Source of the DNA: Sedimenticola_A endophacoides
GTDB lineage: Bacteria; Pseudomonadota; Gammaproteobacteria; Chromatiales; Chromatiaceae
DNA length: 13,084 nucleotides
Direction of reading: 5' to 3'
Assembly (NCBI GenBank): GCA_003062345.1
Contig: PQCO01000135.1
Location: 1 to 13,084, forward strand
The notes beneath the pieces were generated by a model. The model saw only the letters and a list, made by a program, of their open reading frames with translations. It had not been told where the DNA came from and did no database searches. Position numbers and translations under genes: made by a program. Positions 6,581-13,084 of the stretch are shown here, piece by piece; positions within the stretch are counted from its first letter, which is position 1, and each line of letters begins with the position of its first letter.

Positions 6581-6616
6581 AGCGTAAGGGAGGCTGGCTG
6601 AACGACACCTGAACGA
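6581..6616 (-). promoter_or_regulatory. PhoP-box-like direct repeat with -10, upstream of the YcfJ-PepSY-PhoPQ-like operon
   Basis: On the minus strand, TCGTTCAG occurs twice (6616-6609 and 6605-6598), start to start 11 bp. Written as hexamers this is CGTTCA-N5-CGTTCA. PhoP in enteric bacteria binds (T/G)GTTTA-N5-(T/G)GTTTA with the same 11-bp period, so spacing is identical and each hexamer matches at 4 of 6. Twelve bases after the second unit is TACGCT (6586-6581), a fair -10, reproducing the PhoP-activated layout in which the box replaces the -35. The leader would be about 50 nt. The assignment to the regulator encoded in this operon is inference. Confidence 0.65.
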
Positions 6617-6641
6617 GAAAGACACGGCTGTTGAGACACTA

Positions 6642-6680
6642 CCGGAAGCGCACCCCTGGCATTATCAAACCCCCTTCCGG
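6642..6680. promoter_or_regulatory. Inverted repeat with 25-bp spacer in the divergent intergenic region
   Basis: CCGGAAG (6642-6648) and CTTCCGG (6674-6680) are perfect 7-bp inverted arms, 32 bp apart start to start, or about three helical turns. The right part overlaps the candidate pump promoter spacer. They could be paired half-sites of a regulator. Two 7-mers in such GC-rich DNA can also arise by chance. Confidence 0.3.
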
Positions 6681-6691
6681 CGTGCTACAGT
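6662..6691 (+). promoter_or_regulatory. Candidate promoter of the RND efflux operon
   Basis: -35 TTATCA (6662-6667) and extended -10 TGC-TACAGT (TACAGT at 6686-6691) are separated by 18 bp; each hexamer matches consensus at 4 of 6. The 5' leader would be about 70 nt. It diverges from the YcfJ-PhoP-like operon promoter, with about 60 bp between the two regulatory elements. Confidence 0.45.
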
Positions 6692-6768
6692 GACGCACAC
6701 GCGCTGATGCTGCATAGCGGCATCCGGCCGCCGATCGACCCCGTATCTGGCACAACGGACGCTCATCC

Positions 6769-7824
6769 ATGAAATCTTCCACTCTGCTCCTCGGCCTGAG
6801 CCTGCTGCTGCCCGGCGCGCTGCCGGGCGCCCAACCCGCCCCCGCACCCGCCAAGGTGGCGGTGGCCAGTGTGGAGGAGCGTGAATACGCCGAGAGCAGC
6901 CGTCTCAGCGGGGTGATCGACTTCGACCGCATCTCGGAGGTCTCCGGCGAGGTCTCGGGCCTGATCACCGAGCAACTGGCGGTGGAGGGAAGCCTGGTAA
7001 GGCAGGGGGATCCCCTGGTGCGGCTCAACTCCGACCTGATCCTCAAGGATATGGACATCAAACGCCGGGAGCAGGCGCAGGTCGGCGCCGACATCCAGAA
7101 TGTGGGGGGCAGCCTCAAGCGCCTGGAGCGCCTGCTCAAGAACAACTCCGCCAGCCGTCAGGCCTATGATGAGGCCCTCTTCGACCTGCAGGCACTGGAG
7201 CAGAAGCGGGCCACCCTCGGCCAGCAGCTGCAACGGCTCGAACTGCAGCTGGAGAAGAGCACCGTGCGCGCACCCTTCGACGGCCTGGTGCTGGCCAAGC
7301 TCAAGGAGCGGGGGGAGTGGCTGACCCCCGGCAGCCCGGTCTGCCGCCTCGCCTCCACGGCCGACGTGATCGCCAAGATCGCGATCTCCGAATCGCTGGT
7401 GCGCTACCAGCGTCCCGGCGGCTCGGTCGGGATCTCAATCGAATCCATGGATCGGGAATTCGAGGGCCGGACGCTGGGCTTCTCGCCGGTGGCCGACCTG
7501 CGCAGCAAGAGCGCTTTGCTGAAGATCGGGCTGCCCTACGAGAGCGGGATGATTCAGAACATGACCGTCAGCGCGGAGATCCCCAGCGGTGCCCGGCGCA
7601 CCCTGCGCATGGTGCCCCGCGATGCCCTGGTGCGGATCGAGGGCCAGGATTTCGTCTACACCATCGAGGAGAACACCGCCAAAATGGTGCCTGTGGAGAT
7701 CGCCGTGCGTAACGGCGAGTTCCTGGGCGTAAGCGAACCCCCGCTACGAGCCGGAATGCTGGTGGTGGTGGACGGAAACGACCGGTTGCGCCCCGATCAA
7801 CCGGTCACCGTGGTGACCCGGTAG
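6769..7824 (+). CDS. RND efflux periplasmic adaptor (membrane fusion protein)
   Basis: This encodes 351 residues. A signal peptide (about 1-21) has no lipobox Cys, so the adaptor is probably anchored by other means or soluble in the periplasm. The two lipoyl half-motifs are at 57-89 (EVSGLITEQLAVEGSLVRQG) and 164-194 (VRAPFDGLVLAKLKERGEWL). They flank an alpha-helical hairpin (about 90-160) rich in Leu, Gln and Glu. Beta-barrel and membrane-proximal domains follow to the C-terminus. It links the RND pump to an outer-membrane channel. The pump gene starts 53 bp downstream; no channel gene is present, so a TolC-like partner must be encoded elsewhere. The ribosome-binding site before the ATG is weak. 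The substrate cannot be deduced. Confidence 0.93.
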   Translation: MKSSTLLLGLSLLLPGALPGAQPAPAPAKVAVASVEEREYAESSRLSGVIDFDRISEVSGEVSGLITEQLAVEGSLVRQGDPLVRLNSDLILKDMDIKRREQAQVGADIQNVGGSLKRLERLLKNNSASRQAYDEALFDLQALEQKRATLGQQLQRLELQLEKSTVRAPFDGLVLAKLKERGEWLTPGSPVCRLASTADVIAKIAISESLVRYQRPGGSVGISIESMDREFEGRTLGFSPVADLRSKSALLKIGLPYESGMIQNMTVSAEIPSGARRTLRMVPRDALVRIEGQDFVYTIEENTAKMVPVEIAVRNGEFLGVSEPPLRAGMLVVVDGNDRLRPDQPVTVVTR

Positions 7825-7855
7825 GGGGCCGCCCGCCCCGACGGGGTGGTCCCCC
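7800..7855 (+). repeat. Two consecutive GC-rich hairpins between adaptor and pump genes
   Basis: The first, 7800-7822, pairs ACCGGTCAC with GTGACC-C-GGT around CGTG, with one bulged C, and reaches the adaptor stop codon. The second, 7824-7855, has outer arms GGGGG/CCCCC and an inner stem CCCC-GAC-GGGG. Neither is followed by a T-run, so read-through into the pump gene is expected. They could protect the upstream mRNA or set the adaptor-to-pump ratio. Folding is by eye, with no energies calculated. Confidence 0.45.
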
Positions 7856-7877
7856 GCAGCCGCATCCTGGAAACACA

Positions 7878-10800
7878 ATGGATCTCGTCAAACTCTCCAT
7901 CCACCAACCGGTCTCGACCTTTGCCGCCGTATTTCTGGTAATCCTGTTCGGCATCATCGGCCTGGGACGCCTCCCCATCCAGCTCACCCCCGACGTGGAG
8001 GCGCCCAAGATCAGCGTCAACACAACCTGGCCGGGCGCCAGCCCCTACGAGATCGAAAAGGAGATCATCGAGGAGCAGAAGGAGGTGCTCAAGAGCGTCA
8101 GCGGCCTGACCACGATGGAGAGTTCCAGCTACAACAACTACGGCAACATCAGCCTCACCTTCAAGGTCGGGAGCGACCTCAGCGACGCCATGATGCGGGT
8201 CACCAACAAACTCAATGAAGTGAGCAGCTACCCGGAGAACGCCAACCGCCCGGTGGTGAGTACCTCCAGCGCCGAAAACTCCCCCGTGATCTGGATGATG
8301 CTCAAGACCCTGGCGGGCGAGCCGGAACGAATCAAGACCTACCGCACCTTCTTCGAGAACGAGGTGCGCCACTCCCTGGAACGGGTGCCCGGCGTGGGCT
8401 CGCTGTTCGTTTTCGGGGGTACGGACAAGCGCCTGGAGATCACCGTCGATCCCGCGCGGCTAGCCAGCCACGGCCTGACCCTGAACCGGGTGATCGAGCG
8501 GGTGCGCAGCGCCAACAGCAACGTCTCCGCCGGCGTGCTGGGGGTCTCCAAGCGCAACTTCCGCATCCGCACCACAAGCCAGTTCCAGACCCCGGCGGAG
8601 GCTGCCGGGGTACTGCTCGCCGACGACGGACTGCGCCGGGTCTATCTGGGTGATGTCGCCAGGGTCGATATCGGTTACGCAGACAACCCCCCGGCGGTGC
8701 TGCACAACGGTCAGCCGATGATCGTGGTGGCCGTGCGCAAGGAGGCCGGCGCCAACGTCCTGGAGCTGACCGCACGCATGCGCGAGGTGGTGGAGGAGCT
8801 CAACGGCGGCCTGCTCCGGGACAACGGCCTGTTCTTCGACTGGGTGCATGACCAGACCCCCTACATCAACACCGCCATCGACACCGTGCAGATGAATCTG
8901 CTGATCGGCGGTATCCTGGCATTGACGGTACTGCTGCTGTTCCTGCGCTCGGTCAGCTCCACCCTGACCGTGGCCATCGCCATCCCCATCTCGGTGATGG
9001 GCACCTTCTTCTTCATGTATCTGTTCGGACGCAACATCAACGTCATCAGCCTGGCCGGCATCACCTTCGCGGTGGGCATGCTGGTGGACAACTCGATCGT
9101 GGTGCTGGAGAACATCGACCGCCACCGGCGCCTGGGGAAATCCCCCTTTCAGGCCTCCTACCACGGCACCCGCGAGGTCTGGGGGGCGGTACTCGCCTCC
9201 ACCGTCACCACGGTGGCGGTGTTTCTGCCGGTGATCTTCATCGAAGAGGAGGCGGGACAGCTGTTTCGCGATATCGCCATCGCCATCACCTTCTCGATCA
9301 TCATCAGCCTGTTCGTGTCGGTCTCGGTGATCCCGGCGCTGACCAACCGCCTCTACGGCCTGTCCCGGCGCGGTGCGGAACAACCCTCCGCCGACATCCA
9401 CGAGGGCAACCGCTTCGTACGCCTGATCATGTGGTTCTCACGCCTGACCCGCCACAACGGCCTGACCCGGATCGCCACCGTGGCAGGATTCACGGCCGCC
9501 GCCATCCTGGCCGCGGCGGCCCTGCTCCCCAAGGCGGAGTATCTTCCCCAGGGCAACCGCAACCTGATCCTCAACATCCTGATCCCTCCACCCGGCTACT
9601 CCGAGGAGAAGCGCCTGGAGATCGGCCACTACATCTCCGACGCCGTGGCCCCCTACCTGCGCGAGGAGTGGAAAGACGGAGTACCCCGAATCGAAAGCAT
9701 TTTCTACGTCGCCTCGGACGCGGTGACCCTGTTCGGCGGCACCAGCGCCCATGTGAACGAGGCGCGCAAGATGATGCCCCTGTTCACCCGCATCATGAAC
9801 TCCATTCCGGGCATGTTCGGGGTCAGCCTGCAACGCGGTATCTTCGAGACCGGTATCGGCCAGGGCCGCACTGTGGACGTCAATATCTCGGGCCGCGACA
9901 GTGAGCGGATCGTCGAGGCCGCGCGCACCCTCTTCGGCGCGCTCAAGCAGGCGATTCCCGCCGCCCAGGTCCGCCCGGTACCCTCCCTGGAGATCACCTA
10001 CCCGGAGGCGAACCTGATCCCCGACCGCTCGCGGGTCGCCGCCAACGGCCTCTCCGAACAGGAGCTGGGCACCTACATCGACATCCTGATGGACGGGCGG
10101 ATCATCGGCGAATACAAACCGGACGGGCAGAAGGTGCTGGACCTGGTGGTAAAGAGCAGTAACCAGGAGATCAAGGCGCCCGAGGATCTGCTCGACAGCG
10201 TGATCGCCACCCCCTTCGGCCAGCTGGTGCGGGTGGGCGACCTGGGCACGATCGATTACACCCAGGGAATGACCCAGATCGACCATCTGGAGCGCAAGCG
10301 CAACATACGCCTGGAGGTGACCCCGCCCGAGGAGATGGCACTCCAGGAGGCGATGGAGCTGATCGCCGAGCGGCTGGTGCCGAAGCTTCAGGGCCAGGGG
10401 CAGCTCACCGGCACCCAGGTGCGCATCGGCGGCAACGCCGACAAACTCACCGAGACCCGCCGCGCCCTGCAGTGGAACTTCCTGCTGGCCATTGTCATCA
10501 CCTACCTGCTGATGTCGGCCCTGTTCGGCAACTACCTCTACCCGCTGATCATCCTGTTCTCGGTGCCCCTGGCCGCCGCCGGCGGCTTTATCGGCCTGGC
10601 CCTGGTGCACCACCTGATCGCCCCGCAACCGTTCGACGTACTGGTGATGCTCGGCTTCATCATCCTGGTCGGCACCGTGGTCAACAACGCCATCCTGATC
10701 GTCCACCAGGCCCTGAACAACGTGCGCCACGAGGGGATGGCGGGACTGGACGCGGTCACCCACTCGGTGCGCACCCGCATCCGGCCCATCTTCATGAGCA

Positions 10801-11009
10801 CCACCACCAGCCTCTTCGGACTGCTGCCACTGGTGCTGGCGCAAGGCTCCGGCACCGAACTCTACCGGGGGCTCGGCAGCGTGATCCTGGGCGGTCTGGC
10901 CCTCTCCACCCTGCTCACCCTGTTCGTGGTCCCGGCACTCCTGAGCTTCCTGATCGCCATGGAAAAACCCCGCCAGGAGGGGCTGGACCCGGGGGACGCG
11001 GCAAAATAA
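7878..11009 (+). CDS. RND-family efflux pump, inner-membrane permease (AcrB-like)
   Basis: This encodes 1043 residues, the standard length. TM1 is at about 11-30. A large periplasmic loop contains PDVEAPKISVNTTWPGASPY (38-57). TM2-6 span about 335-490, the second periplasmic loop about 555-865, and TM8-12 about 866-1027. The protein works as a proton-driven trimer with the adaptor encoded 53 bp upstream. In TM4 the relay region reads VGMLVDNSIVVLENI, giving D404 and N405 where AcrB has D407-D408. In TM10 it reads VGTVVNNAILIV, giving N936 where AcrB has K940. The Arg/Thr of TM11 are kept (RIRPIFMSTTTS). Loss of Lys occurs in known RND subgroups, so this is divergence, not obvious inactivation. 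TM borders are estimates. The substrate class (drug-type rather than heavy-metal type by overall pattern) is tentative. Confidence 0.95.
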   Translation: MDLVKLSIHQPVSTFAAVFLVILFGIIGLGRLPIQLTPDVEAPKISVNTTWPGASPYEIEKEIIEEQKEVLKSVSGLTTMESSSYNNYGNISLTFKVGSDLSDAMMRVTNKLNEVSSYPENANRPVVSTSSAENSPVIWMMLKTLAGEPERIKTYRTFFENEVRHSLERVPGVGSLFVFGGTDKRLEITVDPARLASHGLTLNRVIERVRSANSNVSAGVLGVSKRNFRIRTTSQFQTPAEAAGVLLADDGLRRVYLGDVARVDIGYADNPPAVLHNGQPMIVVAVRKEAGANVLELTARMREVVEELNGGLLRDNGLFFDWVHDQTPYINTAIDTVQMNLLIGGILALTVLLLFLRSVSSTLTVAIAIPISVMGTFFFMYLFGRNINVISLAGITFAVGMLVDNSIVVLENIDRHRRLGKSPFQASYHGTREVWGAVLASTVTTVAVFLPVIFIEEEAGQLFRDIAIAITFSIIISLFVSVSVIPALTNRLYGLSRRGAEQPSADIHEGNRFVRLIMWFSRLTRHNGLTRIATVAGFTAAAILAAAALLPKAEYLPQGNRNLILNILIPPPGYSEEKRLEIGHYISDAVAPYLREEWKDGVPRIESIFYVASDAVTLFGGTSAHVNEARKMMPLFTRIMNSIPGMFGVSLQRGIFETGIGQGRTVDVNISGRDSERIVEAARTLFGALKQAIPAAQVRPVPSLEITYPEANLIPDRSRVAANGLSEQELGTYIDILMDGRIIGEYKPDGQKVLDLVVKSSNQEIKAPEDLLDSVIATPFGQLVRVGDLGTIDYTQGMTQIDHLERKRNIRLEVTPPEEMALQEAMELIAERLVPKLQGQGQLTGTQVRIGGNADKLTETRRALQWNFLLAIVITYLLMSALFGNYLYPLIILFSVPLAAAGGFIGLALVHHLIAPQPFDVLVMLGFIILVGTVVNNAILIVHQALNNVRHEGMAGLDAVTHSVRTRIRPIFMSTTTSLFGLLPLVLAQGSGTELYRGLGSVILGGLALSTLLTLFVVPALLSFLIAMEKPRQEGLDPGDAAK

Positions 11010-11071
11010 CATCACCCCCCGGCAGCGCCTGCCCGCCGCGCCGCAACCCAAGACACAGCAGGAGCCCGACC

Positions 11072-11290
11072 ATGCCCTATTTCATCTACCGGATCCATAC
11101 CGACAAGCGCCTGGAACCCGAGGGGAGCTTCAACAGCTACCGCGAGGCGAAGCACCAGGCCAAGGCGCTGCGGGCAGACCAGGACCCCGATGAGCAGACC
11201 AGCGTGCGCATCATCTTCGCCCACAACCCGATTGAGGCGGAACGGCTGCTGCTCACCCCGCGCGAGGCGCCGGTCGAGGGGGATGACTGA
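11072..11290 (+). CDS. Small 72-residue cytosolic protein of unknown function
   Basis: The sequence begins MPYFIYRIHTDKRLEPEGSF, followed by NSYREAKHQAKALRADQD, an SVRIIFAHNPIEAERLL segment and an acidic end. There is no signal peptide or membrane helix; it looks like a small alpha/beta fold with a beta strand (YFIYRI), a charged helix (YREAKHQAKALR) and a second strand (VRIIFA). GGAG lies 7 nt before the ATG. The gene lies 62 bp after the pump gene on the same strand and could be cotranscribed. I do not recognise a named family, and no role in efflux is shown. Confidence 0.8.
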   Translation: MPYFIYRIHTDKRLEPEGSFNSYREAKHQAKALRADQDPDEQTSVRIIFAHNPIEAERLLLTPREAPVEGDD

Positions 11291-11445
11291 GGCCCGCCCC
11301 GACGCCACCTGCCCAATGGGTACCGGTCCGTGAGGGAAGATGTCATCCGGATTCGATGCAGGCGCATCCGCTCCCGGTTCCCTGGGAAGGGTAACCACAT
11401 ATGATCCGTGGTTTTGCAACAACGCATTCACCCGACTTGAACCAT

Positions 11446-11464
11446 CCGCACGTAAACCGTGCGG
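11446..11464. repeat. Hairpin in the intergenic region
   Basis: CCGCACG and CGTGCGG form a perfect 7-bp stem with loop TAAAC. There is no flanking T-run on either strand, so it is a poor fit to an intrinsic terminator. It lies 156 bp after the 72-residue protein gene. Confidence 0.45.
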
Positions 11465-11594
11465 CGGCCTCGATTCCACGGGCGCTGACCCAACCCACCT
11501 TGCCAGCCAGCACAACATTCCCAAAATTCCGAGAAGTGCGGTCCACAGCAGTTTCAGCTACACTATCCCGCCATATATTGAGAATAAATTATCT

Positions 11595-11623
11595 CTGAAC
11601 ATCCTGTTACGATTGGCTAAAAT
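11595..11623 (+). promoter_or_regulatory. Possible promoter for the DUF1631 gene
   Basis: TAAAAT (11618-11623) matches the -10 consensus at 5 of 6 bases and sits in the only AT-rich stretch of the interval. CTGAAC (11595-11600) lies 17 bp upstream but matches the -35 consensus at only 3 of 6. The leader would be about 155 nt and would contain the palindrome at 11712-11732. Confidence 0.35.
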
Positions 11624-11711
11624 GATCAACGCGAAGCCCTCCGCCACCACACTGGCCTTACCCCGGGGATGGTCCGATCTCACCGCCTGTGCACGAGGGA
11701 CACCACTCATT

Positions 11712-11732
11712 CCTCCCCGGTCGACCGGGAGG
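11712..11732. promoter_or_regulatory. GC-rich palindrome in the leader of the DUF1631 gene
   Basis: The 12-bp core CCGGTCGACCGG (11717-11728) is a perfect palindrome. Outer bases CCTCC and GGAGG extend it with one unpaired C. It lies about 50 bp before the ATG at 11785. It could be an operator, or an mRNA hairpin that sequesters a GGAGG. Function unknown. Confidence 0.4.
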
Positions 11733-12960
11733 ATGTCCGAGCCCCAGACGTCAACGGTGCTATCACACCGGAAAGTGGAGTGTAATGGACAACAAACTGG
11801 CCAATAACGGCAACGGCAAGGTCACCAGTATTCGCGCGCCCCTGATCAAGGAGTGCATGACACTTACCCTGAGGACACTCGACCAGCACCTGGCAACTAT
11901 GTTCGACGAAGTCGAGCCCGCCTATCTCGATTTTGCAGAAATGGCGGAGACCAATCAGAGTCAGCTGCGCTTTGTCGATGCCATCAACCTCATCAAGGGG
12001 CAGCGCGACCAGATCGAGCGCGCCTTTGAAGAACAGATCAGCAGGGGCTTCCTCGAATTCCGCGACGGAAAATCCATCACCTACCCCGCGCACATCTCGC
12101 TCCCCCACCCCGAAGGGCATCTCTCCATCGTAGACAACGACGACCTGGAAAAACATGTGGCGATCCAGAAGATGGTCGGTCGCCTGCACAGCGAAAGCTT
12201 CCAGGAGATCTACGCCCTTGGACAGCGCATGGCGATGCTGCGGGGTGGACAAAAATTACGTGAAGAGGACATGCCGGGCAGCCCGATACACATCGCCACC
12301 TGTTTCGATATCGCCAGCGGCAAACTGCAACTCGACAGCAAAATGCTATTGATTCTGCTGCTGCTGTTCGACCGGTTCGTCATGCGGCAGTGCACCGGAA
12401 TCTACCGGCAACTGAACGAAAGGCTGGTTCGGGCCGGGATCTTTCCGAATCTCCGCTACGAGACACCTGAGCCGGGCCGGGACCCCACCTCCGCCCCGAG
12501 CCGGGAGCGCAACCCTGCCGGGGCCATCCGGCGTGAACAGGCAACCCATGGCCACCCGGAGCCCGGCGGCGGTTCGGCACCTGCGCCCTATACCCCGGGT
12601 CAGACCGTATCCGCAGGCACCACGGGATCGACACTGGTCAACCACCCGGCAGCCACCGCGAACGGTACTCCCGCGGCGGAGAGATCCACCGCGGAAAGCG
12701 CCAATCACCCAGGCGATTCCCACGCCCGGCCTGGCCAGAGCTATGCCCCGGGGACCATCGGCAATCCACAGACCACCCCGAATTGGCGGGGGGGAAGGCG
12801 GCCGGAAGTCGAGGCCATCGGCAAGGAGATCTTCTCCGAGATCATCTCCCTGCTGAAGGCTCAGCACATGGCAAACCCGAGATACAGCGAGCACCCGGAT
12901 CTATCCGACAACGCCGCCCCACGGGAGATGGCCCGCTCCGAAGCCATCATCTCAACCCTG

Positions 12961-13084
12961 CAAGAGTGTCGCTACCTCGTGAAAGATTTTGGGACATCCC
13001 AGTCCCCAAAATCGACTCGCCAACGCGACAGCCGTTACTGCCCCGACCGTCCTGCGCTCATCACGACTCCGTCCCGCACATTGC
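12961..13084. repeat. Right copy of the 124-bp inverted repeat
   Basis: This is the exact reverse complement of 3-126. Its inner edge falls between codons 392 and 393 of the DUF1631 reading frame. Together with the matching edge on the left, this defines one terminus of the repeated element to the base. The same terminus faces inward on both sides, so the two copies are in opposite orientation around about 12.8 kb. Confidence 0.93.
12985..13013. repeat. Hairpin inside the right repeat copy
   Basis: GATTTTGGG and CCCAAAATC form a 9-bp stem, the mirror copy of 74-102. It lies 24 nt inside the element edge. Confidence 0.7.

Larger units (their letters stand above)
11291..11784. other. Non-coding interval of about 490 bp upstream of the DUF1631 gene
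   Basis: Open frames here have no recognisable protein and no good ribosome-binding site, and they overlap each other in several frames, so I call none. The interval holds a 7-bp-stem hairpin (11446-11464), an AT-rich patch (about 11560-11630) with a possible promoter, and a strong palindrome (11712-11732). No T-run terminator for the pump operon is visible. Confidence 0.6.
11785..13084 (+). pseudogene. DUF1631-family protein, 5' part; interrupted by the right repeat
   Basis: The frame is open from the ATG to the window end. Residues 1-225 match the DUF1631 N-terminal helical region: LIKECMTLTLRTLDQHLATM and FDEVEPAYLDFAEMAETNQS, then LSIVDNDDLEKHVAIQKMVG and LLLLFDRFVMRQCTGIYRQL. A low-complexity Gly/Pro/Ala/Thr linker follows (about 226-335), then a helical restart (EVEAIGKEIFSEIISLLKAQ). 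From residue 393 (12961) the sequence is the terminal repeat, which continues in frame as ECRYLVKDFGTSQSPKSTRQ. Family members usually run to about 700 or more residues with a large C-terminal region, absent here. GGAG 4 nt before the ATG supports the start. DUF1631 has no established biochemical role; the old 'thymidine phosphorylase' label on some members is unreliable. The gene is either broken by an insertion or cut by an assembly junction. Confidence 0.75.

Noticed and set aside
5058..6587. Long plus-strand open frame opposite the PhoP-like, PepSY and YcfJ-like genes
   Set aside because: It spans three genes with strong family motifs and ribosome-binding sites on the other strand, and its product is low-complexity with no motif.
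9438..11051. Long minus-strand open frame antisense to the RND pump
   Set aside because: Its product is rich in His, Gln, Asp and Gly without domains. The pump on the plus strand is unambiguous over its full length.
10472..11290. Plus-strand frame joining a pump-overlapping segment to the 72-residue protein
   Set aside because: The part before 11072 is a shifted reading of the pump gene. The real start has its own GGAG site at 11061-11064.
11340..11807. Possible gene in the interval before the DUF1631 gene
   Set aside because: It has no ribosome-binding site or recognisable motif and uneven third-position composition, and it overlaps the start of the DUF1631 gene.
1..13084. Linear plasmid or phage with terminal inverted repeats
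   Set aside because: The genes are ordinary chromosomal functions with no replication, partition or virion genes, and the repeats cut through genes instead of bounding complete ones.
11785..13084. Thymidine phosphorylase annotation for the DUF1631 gene
   Set aside because: The name is sometimes attached to this family, but there are no nucleoside phosphorylase motifs in the sequence.

Overview
The window is about 13 kb of GC-rich (roughly 60% or more by eye), densely coding chromosomal DNA of gammaproteobacterial type. That assignment is an inference from three family resemblances: a PhoP/PhoQ-like two-component pair with the 'DLxHSLKTPLAVL' H-box, a YcfJ-like glycine-zipper protein, and a DUF1631 protein. 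An environmental sulfur-metabolising lineage is possible because of the TauE/SafE-type exporter module, but this is not demonstrated. No rRNA, tRNA, CRISPR array or transposase gene was seen.

Layout. (1) Both ends carry the same 124-bp sequence in opposite orientation (3-126 and 12961-13084, identical at every base). It cuts into coding sequence on both sides, so it looks like one end of a multi-copy mobile or dispersed element, and the window probably stops there because assembly stopped. (2) 1-213: 3' tail of an unidentified gene. (3) 299-2464, minus strand: a two-gene operon of a small two-helix membrane protein and a TauE/SafE (TSUP) permease fused to two UspA domains. (4) 2652-3551, plus strand: a LysR-type regulator transcribed divergently from that operon. 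The shared 187-bp intergenic region has a perfect 20-bp palindrome and a second palindrome over the lysR start codon. (5) 3574-6521, minus strand: a four-gene cluster of YcfJ-like glycine-zipper protein, PepSY protein, PhoP-like regulator and PhoQ-like kinase. A CGTTCA-N5-CGTTCA direct repeat lies 12 bp upstream of a possible -10, as in PhoP boxes. (6) 6769-11290, plus strand: an RND efflux adaptor, an RND pump and a small 72-residue protein, without an outer-membrane channel gene. (7) 11291-11784: about 490 bp with no convincing gene but with hairpins and a possible promoter. (8) 11785 to the end: a DUF1631 gene interrupted by the right repeat.

How it fits together (inference). The left module is probably export of a sulfur-containing or other small anion under divergent LysR control, with USP domains supplying nucleotide or stress input on the permease itself. 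The middle module reads as an envelope-stress circuit in which a PhoP-like regulator drives its own operon, together with a YcfJ-like and a PepSY envelope protein. The RND pump is transcribed divergently from it across a 247-bp region and may share regulation. The pump has Asn at two positions where AcrB has relay residues Asp408 and Lys940.
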